In this document: positions 23,908-35,900 of the stretch, piece by piece
Layout of the letters: every line of letters begins with the position of its first letter
Numbering within the stretch: the stretch's first letter is position 1
Source: Cloeon dipterum
Taxonomy: Eukaryota > Arthropoda > Insecta > Ephemeroptera > Baetidae
DNA length: 64,000 nt
Assembly (NCBI RefSeq): GCF_949628265.1
Contig: NC_088790.1
Coordinates: forward strand, 11,908,545-11,972,544
Reading direction: 5' to 3'
The notes under the pieces: generated by a model
What the model was told of the DNA's origin: nothing
The model's database searches: none
What the model saw: only the letters and a program-made list of their open reading frames with translations
Program-made: the position numbers and the translations under genes

Positions 23908-26900
23908 TTAGGCCAGTTTTTTCCTGGAAAAGACGTGCTGGGAGCTGCTCCTGTTGCGGCAGGCGAATCGGCGGTGCGGCGAAACGGAGGTGGACCTGCG
24001 AGCAGCCCTATCACGCGGCCTGGCTGCCCGGCGGCCGGTGGCCACATCGAGGCCGCCTCGCGTCAGCTCGTTGAAGTCGATGATGGTGAGGCTGGGCGGC
24101 GGCTGCGGCGCCGCTAGCACGCCTTGCGGCCCGTCAGGGCAGGCGACGCGGCGGCCCAGTGGCCGCTGTGGAAGGCCGGCCGCCTCGGCCGGCCTGCTCT
24201 CCACGGCCAGCTGCAACACGTGCGACGAGGTGCGGCCCTCGTCTCCCTGCTGCAGCTGCGAGTCAGGGTTGCAGCTCGGGGCGGAACTGCCCACAGAGGC
24301 AGGCTTCCGCGGCGCCGCGGCCACCGGCGGCACCACGGGCATCGGGAACACTTCAGCGGCCACCGTTTCTCCGCAGGGGATGACGCCCACGTTGCGGTAG
24401 TAGTCGTAAAAGGTGCGCGCCACGTTGCGACCCAGCCGGAAGTCTAGTATAATTTATTCTCAGGAAAATATTTTACATATTCAATTTATTCAATGGGTTG
24501 AGTTCTTGGCTTGTATATTTTCCAGTTCCAAGAGAAAAATCTCATGGAGAATTCTAAGATAAGTATATGTGAAGCATGTACAGAGAAAAACGTTGAAGAA
24601 AGTTCAAATAGTTAATTGAATTAAAGGGTTATATACAGGGAGAGCTGTAAAGTTATGGAACTATTTTTGGAATCATTTCCTTGGTAAAACATCAGAATTT
24701 CTTTAGAATAAAAACATCCTGTGCATGAAAACCAGCTCTATTAAATTATAAAGTCAAGTAAAATATTGTCTCATAAAAAAATTAAACAATACAAAACCGT
24801 AAAATTTGGTTTCTTAGAGTTAGCAATTTTTTATTTAATATTTAGTTCCAAAATTTGCTTTTCCTATGGCAGCTATGCATGATCTCAAATCAAGCAAAAT
24901 TTAGAGTTTTAATTCTTGGCAGAATATCCAGGCAGCTTCACTATTTAAATTTTGCACTTCAAAAAATCAAACCTTCAGAAACTTTTTAAAGGATACACGC
25001 GTCTTCAGTGTAGGGAGTGATTGTGGTTTCGTTTGGCCGCTGGAAGCCGAAGAGAGAAACTTCGAGGGTGTAGCAGTTGACCGACTCCTTCAGTGTGGAG
25101 CAAAAGTGGCTGCAAATTGATTCGGCCACGATTTAAAATTCAAATGCGAGGATGATTGATTGCTGTGGAAACATGCGCTCACCGGCGAGTTGAGCCCTGC
25201 TTGCTGGGGTCGCGGTTGTACATTGTGTTGGCCAGGCTGAAATCCTCCGCGTTCTGCGCCAGCAGTTTTTGGAACACAACGTGACGCTCGTGTCTGAAGA
25301 AAGAAAATTGATGAGACGAGAGGGAGATACATAAATATCTATATATCGCTTGCCTGTACACGTCATCGTACGTGTTGCCGTAAATAAATGCACCCAGGAG
25401 ACTCGAGTGCGCATGCATGTCCATCACAAAGTCCAGATCGATGCTCTGGAAATTGCATAAATAATTTTCTAGTTGGTCGTCTGTCCTTCTATTAGACTCG
25501 ATTCTATATACACTTGGGAATAATAGGCGGCTTTTGCGTTTAACATCAAAAGCTATTCGAAATAAGTATTCGCAAAATAGTCGTTTTAGCATAATCAATT
25601 AGTTTCCATGAATTTAGTTTTTGGAGCTATCCTTCGTAAGGCAATATTCTGAAAAAAAAAAGATATTTTAATTACTGAATACCACTTTAGTCTTCCAGAA
25701 CATATTCCACAGCCTTTTTTGTCCAATCTATTGCTTAGATAATAAATAATAATATATATCTAAATTGAATATGTGACTTTATAAACCAAATATTTTGAGA
25801 GTAACCTCGTCCTTGTCAAAATCTTGCAGCATTTTGAGCAGCGCGTGTAGAGCGGGTTGCGCGAAAGGTGAGCATTTATTCCACGAGCGGTTCAGGTCGA
25901 ATCCCATCACGCTGGACCTGAAACCGAAGAATTAAATAAACGAAGATGCACTCGGTCGGCCTGGAATTTGATTTCGCAAGATTGGCTTTCAGATCGAGCG
26001 ACCCTTCCTGTTTGTTAATGGAATGCGCGTCAATTGAAGCCAATTGAGGAGGCGATTCGAACGATCCCTTTCAGAGCAATTTGCGCGTGCAATTATTTAC
26101 ATAAGAGGCAACACCACAAGCAAGCACATCCTTCCTCTCTCGATAAATATATCTGGCTCACTCACCGGACAGGCATGAAACCGGCAGCTCTTCTTCTGCT
26201 CGTTTGCTTTTCCTCGGCCTACGCCCTGAGTGAGGAACAGGTTGTTTACCGCTACATCAGAGTAAGGATCGAATGTCGGTATCTTTCCCTCACCCCAGCC
26301 CCTCAGCTTAATCACGAGAAATGCCGTGCTTCAAAGTTTATTTACTTTAAGCACAGTAGACGTTCATTCGAGAGAGAATGTTTCACTCCCACTTAATTTT
26401 CATTTCATTAATTTATCGCTCTACTGCAATGCTAAATTATTGCTGTATCACTTTACAATTTTATTTTATACAAAGATAACCCTTACGTAACTAAACCAAT
26501 TTTAAATAAATCGTTTTTGTATCAAATAAAGCCAAATTTCTAGAGATCGGGGATTTAGGACAGTCTTTCTGCTGTCATTTTAGATATCAAATCAAACAAA
26601 TCACTTAATTTTAAGAATTTTGAGCCACATTTTAAAACTCTAAAACCGTATTTGGAGTTCAAAACAATATATTCAACTCAATTTAAAATCGTCTAAATCG
26701 ATCGTGAAACCCCTGCAAACCCATAATATGGTGTTGTCGCTTCATGTGAGATTTTTGTGCACAAATTGTATTTTTTTCAGGAGGTTTTCCAATTTTAAAA
26801 ATATTCCTTTTTAAAACTTTGGACAGCTCAATATCAAGATTATACTACTTCAGCCATTTTTCAATTTTTTTATTGCGAGGTCACGAAAACTGGGCTTCTA

Positions 26901-29900
26901 ATTAATAACAATTTCTGGATGTTTGATTATTTTTAACTTTGTTTATAAACAAATTGTTTAACTCAGTTTGACCATTTTTTATGTACATGATTTAAATTTT
27001 TAGTACAAATCTTTTGATCTTGTAGAGCTGAATTTTCTAACGAGCTAGGAGCTTTGGACGGAGAAAATGTTCTTGTTTGAAAAATTGTCTAAGAAAAATA
27101 TTGTAATTTCGACAATACAATTTAAATATGATAATACTGGCGAGAAGTTCGCTAGGAAAATAAAAGAAAAAAGCATTCTTAAATCTTCAAATCGGTTTTT
27201 GAAAAAGTCGTCTTTTGATCTCGTTTAAAAATTGTCTAAAATTCCCAGCCTAACTGATGTAATTAAATTTCGTTTTATCCGTGTAATTGAATTTTTCTTG
27301 TGCACTCATCTCACAAAAAAGAAATAATAATTTTTGCTCAACATCTTGAACTTTTATTCTTGGATAAACATTTTGAAGACATTTCATAAGTTGCTTCGCT
27401 CAAGGACCTCTTTATAGTTTTTAAAACTACGATAGGAAAAAACCATGGAAGTAGTGTGTTTAACTTTTTCAGCAGAGAACCGAGAGTTTCTCCCTCGCTG
27501 AATGTTATGAAAATATCTCTTTTCTATCCCCCATTTTCTACTTCTGGTGCTGCTGAGCATTCTGCAAACTTTGAAGGAGTTTGTTGGTGCAAACAGGAGC
27601 AGACAAACGATGCTCTCGAGACTGAGGAAGCCACTGCAGCGGCTCCGGTCGAAAATGAAGCGACTCGAACCGTGGAAGTTGTTGAAAAAAAAGTTGACGC
27701 CGCTACCAGTGCCGTTTCCGAGACGACGCCTGCCGTAGCCGTGACGGAGGACATCGCTGGCATCATCAGGGACGTGCTGCGCAACTCCCTCGAGGATTCG
27801 CAGTCGGTCATCGACGCGGTATTATCCATTTTCCCCTCTCCCGGCAAAACGAAAATCTTAGCTAATTCTCGGCGCAGGCGGTCAAGTCGGCGGCCATGCA
27901 AATCGCTGACCAAGTGCAGGAGAGAATGGAGCAGAGGCTTAAAAGGATCGAGGCGCAGGCCGAGGAGAACTTGCTCAAAGTGAGTTGTGTTTCAAGCAAA
28001 ACAAAGCTCTGGGTTTATCGTGGGGGTCTCCCCATAAAATAATTCATACAATTTTAAAACCTTAAAAACAGAGCAAATCAAATCAACATTAATTCTATAT
28101 CATTCCTAAAACCTAATATAATACACTCATCTTTGCACGCAAAATGCTTTCCCTAGGTGAGAAATTCACAAAAATGAGTTTTTAAAATATGAAGATGAGC
28201 CGTTAAAATTTCAAACTACCAGCAAGTAGAAAAGTCTGCAGACAAAATGTCACTGGTTGGAGGAAAACATTGAATAATTAAAATAATTTTTAGCCTTGAG
28301 AAATTAAGCTTAGCAGAAAACGTTTTCTATTAAAATTATTGGAGGGAGGTTAAAAGGAGTGAGTAGAAAGCACCCCTCAAACCCTTCAGATGGTCAGGAG
28401 AGGTTGAGACGAGTCTAATGGTGTTCAGTTTTTGCAATTCTATATTTGATGTTTGATATTTGAAGTTGACAGAACAAAAAACACGAAAAAGACGATATAT
28501 TTGTGTTTTTTAGTTTTGAGTTTGATGTGGAATTTTTAAAACTAAAAAATGAAGCATCTTTAAAATTTCACACAAGTTTGCGCGTGTCATGTGACAATTC
28601 ATAGGCACTTTTCAAAATTCTAAAATCCTGAGCTCATCAAATTTGTTTAAATTTTAACAGAAGTGATATTTGACCTTGACTTTGGTCATCTTTGATGTTA
28701 GTAAGATCGGGCTCGGTGAGAGGAATCCAAAGCACGCACCTTATTTTATAAATTGCTTTACGGGGAGAAGAGATACTGAGGTTTCCAAAATTTTCCAGTA
28801 TACGCTCAAAAAAACGAACATTTTGTCAAAAAATTGTATTATGCAAACTTCTAGAAAATATTGATTCCTGGTGTAAATTTTGTTGAGTTTACTTGACCAC
28901 GTGCCAATTTTGCCCTCTGACCCGTGACATTTCACCTACAAAATTGTTATTTTTCCTTTTCAAATATTCCCCTGAGCCTCGAGTTGTTTTTCCATTTAGG
29001 GCGCAGTCGAACAAAAACGGTTGATACCGTCAAACGCAAGTAGGAATGCAAATACAATGCTGCGATGAAGGCATGGAATGCGGGATGCCGATGCTTGCCA
29101 CCTGTCCTGAGTGTCGAATTTCAAAAGACAAGGGCACCTCAATTTAGGGAACGAGGGTGGACAAGTGCGGTCGAGCAGCCTCTCGAGCTCACCAGCAGGA
29201 GGAAAATTTTCAGCCCTTTATCCGATTATATGACGTGTTGGAATATTTATACGTTTCCTTTGTTTTCGCAGTACAACGGGATCGCGATGTTTATGGTGGA
29301 GAAGTTTTACCTGAAAGCGGACCAGGTGGAGCGGAGGATTGCAAAGAGCTTGGACCTGATTACAGAGGTACTTGCAACAAGATCGATCGGAAAGAACGCA
29401 CCGAACCGCAATTGTGATGTTTGCAGATTGTGCAATACCGCCTCAGCACGATGGAGCAGAACATGAATAACCAATCCATGGACAACACCAGCCTCATTCC
29501 CCGCGAGCCTCTGGATTTCGACTGCTTAGGCTACAGTGAGTGCTAAGTTCGCAAAATATAGACCGACTTTTCATGTTAGACAAAACAGGGAACCATCTCA
29601 TTCGAAAGAATGTTTTGACTTGAAATTAAAACAAATTGCCTTTTTGGTCACAGTGAATTTTTTGTTTGAATTAATGAACAGTTGGCTAAAACGTAATTTT
29701 GTTAAGTAATGGACTTATTTTTAATTTTTTTAACCGTGACCCAGTGATTTTTTAGGGATTCCATATTAAAACCAATTAATTGAAAAATAAATACTCTACA
29801 AATATTTACGTCTCAGCCAATTTGCCATTAATTCAAATATAAAATTTACTGTAAAATTTTGAAAAAGTCTCCATTCTCCTTGAGTAAGGTTGAGATCCAT

Positions 29901-32900
29901 CTTAATCAAAAGATGCCATTGCCGGGAAATAATGGAGAAAGCAAACAAATACCCCTTTAAGAGAGTTTTCAAGTAAATAATGCCCGATAAAAAATCATCT
30001 GTTGCAGAGAAACTCGCTTTGATGAAGGTTCGTTACGGAAAGTACTACATCAGCGAGAACATGGTAAGAAACACTCAAGACGTGCTCGAAACAAGAAGTA
30101 TTGATTTTTGTCTCCTTTTTCCAGACGGACTGGTACGGTGCCAAATGGTTCTGCAAAACGCACGGCATGGAGCTGGTCAGTTTCGAGCGTGCCAGCGAAA
30201 TGAGGGCAATTTGGCAGATCGCAGACGCCTCCAAGGAGTGTAAGTTGTCCAATTGAGCAGCATGACACATCTTTTTCCAACCTCGAACACTCCATTTCAT
30301 TCACAAACAATAGAATCACGAAGCTGGAAGTGAATTGTTCATTCAAATCTATTTATCAACTTTTATTCGACCAATCTTTATCACCGAGAAATAATTTTCC
30401 CCTGAGGTTTTTGTGTGGCCAAATTTGTCACAATTTTTCTCATTGCTGTTTAAAAAAGGTCCAATAAATTTTGGCTTCGAATCGTTCCCTTGAAAGGATC
30501 AGCTCATGAAAAGTCACTGACAATTTTTCTAACTTTTGCAAAAATATTTCTTGTATTATTTTTCGGAAAGAAATTGCTTAAACATTAAAACGTTCTAGTC
30601 GATTGCCAACAAAATGCGCTAACACGAGATTAACCCTCCCAAGAAAAGAGTAGAGCGAAGGGAAGGGAAGGGCTGAAGGGTTGGAATGCTCATTTTAGAT
30701 CCATCGGCAACATAATGGCTGCTGCCTGTCACGTCCGTCGTTCTTCTCTGTGTTGCGAAGGCGGAAAATAAGAGCGGTGCGTGCTTGTGTGTCTGTTGCA
30801 GTCATGGTGTCCTACTGGACGTCGGCAAGCGACATCGGGCACGAGCGGGGCCAATTCCACTGGCGTGACGGACAGAAGATCGAGAGCGAGCTGTGGATCA
30901 CGGGCTACCCTGAGGCGCCGCCGGGCGAGCAGGAGCAGTCGTCGTGCGTCAGCCTGTTCATCGGCCGACTACGCGCCACCAGCTGCAACTACCAGCGCTA
31001 CTTCATCTGCGAGGGACTCAAGCACGACAACAAAGCCACCTTCCTCAACCAGAAAATCAATGGCGAGTGATCGCATTTTGCATGAATACATACATGCTCG
31101 CAATAAATAACACTCTCGAAAGCCCCGAAAAGACGACTTTCCTCTCTGCATGCGTGTGCTGACTCTGTGTGTGTGTATGTGCGTGCGCGACTTTATTGCT
31201 GAGGCAGGACGCCGCCTGTCTTGTTAGCTGCGTTGACAGCACGTCTTTCCTCAGCATTGATTTTGTTCTCGTTCTTCCTTCAACTCATTCCCTCACTGGG
31301 GATGCAAGCTTCGTCCGAAAAGAATTTGTCCCAATGCCGGGAAAAGGAAATGAGTTCTAAAACTGCAAAAAAAACAGCTAGGAAAGATGCCACATTGATA
31401 AAAAATATAGGGTTGGGTACTTTAGATGATCAAACTTTTTGTGTATCTGATTTACTTTGAGGCATGTAATGATCCAAACAATTCAAAGGCTCTCTAATTT
31501 TCTGCATCGGTATTATTAAATTCGGCTTTTCTTTTCCCGAAAAAATATCAATGAAAATTACCCCATGCTTACGATGGAAATATATAATTATGACAATTTA
31601 TTTTCACGCAATTTTATCCCGAATGCAGGCACTTGGTTCTTTGTCAGCGTCAGCAGTAACAGTAACCGCTGAAAACTCGAAAATTATAGGGCATAATAAC
31701 ACTCAAAAAGGAGTATGACGTATGTTAAAACCAAATGATAAATATAGAAATTTAATTATTAATGTCTCACATTCAGCAAGAAATGAGCATTGTAACACAA
31801 AAATTATCGATAGTCAAATGTGCCATAATGCTAAATTGATGATTCAAACATAACGGAAGTCATCCATAAAATAATGATCACGAATTTTTCAATGTCAATT
31901 TGAACGAATTCTCTTCTTAAAAATCATAGTTCCCCATTTCTCTTTCTCTTGTGTGCGTATCTCAGCACGACAAAGAGGACTGGTCCGTGTGTGTACGTGG
32001 TTTGTTTTTTTCATTTCTCTCTTTCTCGTAAGCGCCAAATGATCCTGACGGTGGCCAGTGTGCCGTTGAATTTCTAACTCACCTCTGGTTGCCGAGGAAG
32101 ACGCCATCAGGATTGAGCATCGGCACGATGTGAAAAACGATGTGCTCTCGTAGCGCCGACGATATTGGATGCGAGCTCACGAGGAAATCAATGAGGCCTG
32201 CAATATCGCAACTTGAGTTACTAGCTCGATCCTGCCTTTTGACACATTCCAGATCGCTCTAATCAAAGGTTACGAACGATAACTTCTCGAAATTGAAATT
32301 TTCCCGGAGAGCAAGTCAGGATTATTCCTTTCACGCGGAGCTCAGATGTTTAACAGATAATCTCTTACGTAATTTCTAAAGAATAAAGTTCATAAAAAAT
32401 ATGTAGACATTTTACTAACCTTGACAGGCAAACGAGGCTGGCGACTCTCCGGGATGGATTCTGCTAAAGATGCAAACGACGCGTTGCCGACTTTGCGGGC
32501 GCAGATTGTGTGGGTGCGTGATAGTTAACATGTCGATCCGCCGTTGTTGCTTTCAGGAGGAAAAACCTGGTTTATTATTTTCCAATACAGCAGCTACAAA
32601 TTTTTTTCATTGCTTTGTGATATACGATCCAAGTGAAGGAAGCTCAATTTTCGAATGATTTCTCAAAATAATCTTTTTTATTATTTAAAAAAAGTTATTT
32701 TATAGGAAACAATCAAGAGGTTTGTTATTTTTAGTTTCAAAATACGAAAAGTAAAAGGTTTTTGAGTTCCGGTGAGTGATGTAAAAATTAAAATTGCACA
32801 AATCGGTCAAATTTAGAGGAAAATACCTTGGATCAACCCTGAGGTCAGAAAAGACCATCAGAACAGGTAAGAAATCGATCCCTGGTGTCAGGGTAGCCCT

Positions 32901-35900
32901 CCAATGATTGATATAATTAAATTTGTATGTGTTTTATTGGTTCGATCTACAAGATCTGCTCACCGTTGGAACGGCTAAGTTGCGAACTTTCATTTATGTT
33001 CAATTCGACCTTTTTGAAGCCATTAAAAGGCACTCAGACATTGCCATTGTGTGCCCAAAATCTCGTTTCTGAGAACCTTTTTGATGCGCGGAGGGTTAAG
33101 TTAAGGCAAATAATGCACATATTTTGAATGCTCATGACTTAGCTGTTCCAACGGTGTGCAGATCTTGCAGGTAGAACAAAGCCCGTCAGGCGTTCATAAA
33201 TTGGCTCCATAATAGAACGCCGAGAGACCCGTTTCTCCAGATTAAACCGATTTTCCGGAAAAAACTGCATTAAAATTTTCCGGCAAACTTGAATATTTTG
33301 ACAACACTATCGAAACTTAACAACATGCCAAAAAATCAGTGTGGTGCTCATAAAAAAACCCTAAAAATTGCAAACCATATTAATTCTCATGGAAACTCAA
33401 AATTTAAGTGTAAAATTTTTGCCGACACCAATGAAATCTCCATTTAAACATGTATACCAATTTAAAAATTAAATCTCGTGGTATTTAACTGTTCATTTAA
33501 ATCTATCAAATACAAATTTGAAATAAATTTAATTTTCTTTAATTGGATTCTTGGCATCCAACCTAACCGGGCTAGGAAACTTGCCTTTGAAACTCTACAT
33601 TGATTGAAATCGCTTGCAGAGCACAAACTGTGAAGAAATCTCAATAGCAAGCAGCCTGGAAAATGATTGTGCGTGAACTGAACAGCTCGAAGCTTTTGGA
33701 GCTGTCTTGTGTGTTGACAAAGGCGTGTGTTATATGTGTATGTTTGGTCGCGCTTAATTACATTTGGTGGTGTCAGGGACGACAACAATGTACCTACCAG
33801 GCTGGTGGCAATCTGCTTTCGCCACATGAAGGTGAGGTGGCGCCTTTCGAGCGCGTCAGCATGTGCCTGGCAGCGTGAATACGAGTATGGAAAGCACAGC
33901 GCGAATTGGTAGACATCCTCCTCGCGATCGAAGCCAAATGCGAACGACAGAACATAGTGGTTCTGGTGTTCCGGCGAACGGTAGTAGTAGACGTGCGTGC
34001 CCGGCATTCGCTGCCTGCGAAAAACGCTTTCCAATCATCTCAAACTCGTACGCTTCACCGCACTTTAGAATGAACTACTGTGTAACTTTGGAATATATTT
34101 TGTTTGCACAAGTCAATTAAATTATTAATTAATTACTCATGTAAGATTTATAAATATATTTGAAGAATATTTTGTCACAAAATTCGGAGAAACTGATTTT
34201 TTTACCATGGGAATATTTTAACATATAAACAATTCTGGGCACATTTATTTTAGCCAGCCACTGAACTTTATGACCTGGATGACCTATAAAAATTTATGAC
34301 CTATATCGTATTAAAAATTTAAAAGTTAATTTTAGCTTCCCTTTGTGCTCGGGGGAATATTTTATTTGAAACTGACATTTGCTGATTTAGAGAGAAAAAA
34401 TTCTGATTAGATTTTAACAAAACTGGCATTTCCTTTTGGAGAATCAATCAGGTTGCCAGGTGAATATTTCATTCGAACGAAGGGGAGAAAACATTCACTA
34501 TATCCTTATTCATTTTTTAAAGACTACACAGCTTCTAGTTTCCTTTGCAAAATTTAAAGCTGAAAAAATTGGGGCTACAATTTTTGAAACTAAAATATTT
34601 GTTTTTCATTGTAATAAATTTTGAGCACTCTCACCATTTTGGTCTGCTGGTTGACTTGATTATAGGCGTCATGCCATCCCTGAACAGATTCCTGCTTTTG
34701 CTCAGGTTGACGATGTTGAAGATCACCCTCTGCGAAACAAAAGCAGAAGCATCTCACGGAACAGCAGCGGAGTAAATCGGTCATCTCGACAAGATCAGTG
34801 CTTGTTTTGCATAATTACAGTTTAAAAAGGGCAATTAACTTATTCAAATCCCTCTATCTCGAGAAGGCAGGCCGTTCGCACCACTTCTGGAAGCGCTTAA
34901 GCCTCTGCACGACGATAAAGAGAGAAAGAAGAAGAAGAAGAGTGCATTTCATATTTAACGGCGGAGAGTCGGGAGTAAGTACGTATATCGCTCGGCTCAA
35001 AGCCGCAACAAGGTTGTGCTGAAAGGGCGGCTTTTTCTCCTACACAGCATACGGGACGGGCGGGCGGGTGGGAGGGCGGGGGTGCATATCCATACGCGTC
35101 TCAGGAATAAAAAGCTCGTCTCTCTGCCGCTGCCGCAAGAGTGGTGCATTAATAAAACATATGGAATGCTCTCTCTCGCGCGCGCGGCCGTCGCGTCTTG
35201 ATCGAATGCAAATGCACAAAATTTGCGCGCCAAGCACAACTTTTCCCTTTTTCTCGGCGTACGTGCGCCGAGAGACTAAAAATGGACGCACGCGGAAAAG
35301 GGCCGCAACGCAATTTTTCTTTCTTCCTTCCTCGGCTCGTGTGTGTGTGTGTGCTGCCGAGGCCAACTTTGTCTTGCCGCCTAAATCGTAATGGACACGC
35401 CGGATGCTGCCTGTGCGTCTAAGAAGGCTTCGCTTGCTTCTTTGACATCGGGTGCCGCTCACACTTTTTTCTTTCTCCAGCTTATTGAAAACGTTGCTGT
35501 GTCGGCTCAAGTGGCAGAGAAACAATTTCCCTCTCAAAAATAATACATGAAATGAAAATAGGACGGATTATTCGTTGAAATTTTATTAAAATTAGTGATA
35601 TTTTAATTAATATAAATTGATTGTTAAAAATAAAAGGGGAATCGATTTTAAATAATTTTATTGAAATAACCCTAATCCAATCAATACATGCTTAATAGGA
35701 TTGGAGGCTTTGTAAAATTTTAATTGGAATACTTAATTGTAGCAGCCTTGTACTTGACAGCAGATATTTCAGTCTTAAAAATTTAGAGTCTGAATCACAG
35801 GTTATAGTTAAAAAAATCGACCTCCTCTAATGCTGCAGCATTAAGCATACTATGTACTGAATAGGCAAACTTGAGTCGATGCTGCCACCAACTCTGCACG

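Noticed and set aside
23954..24447. Three overlapping plus-strand open frames of 74-148 codons
   Set aside because: They are shadows of the GC-rich last exon of the carboxypeptidase gene on the reverse strand, whose N-terminal part matches the family end (LGRNVARTFYDYYRN).
33462..33797. Continuation of the carboxypeptidase exon past its donor
   Set aside because: The open frame continues by chance; the conserved sequence stops at the gtaggt donor and resumes in phase at 32549.
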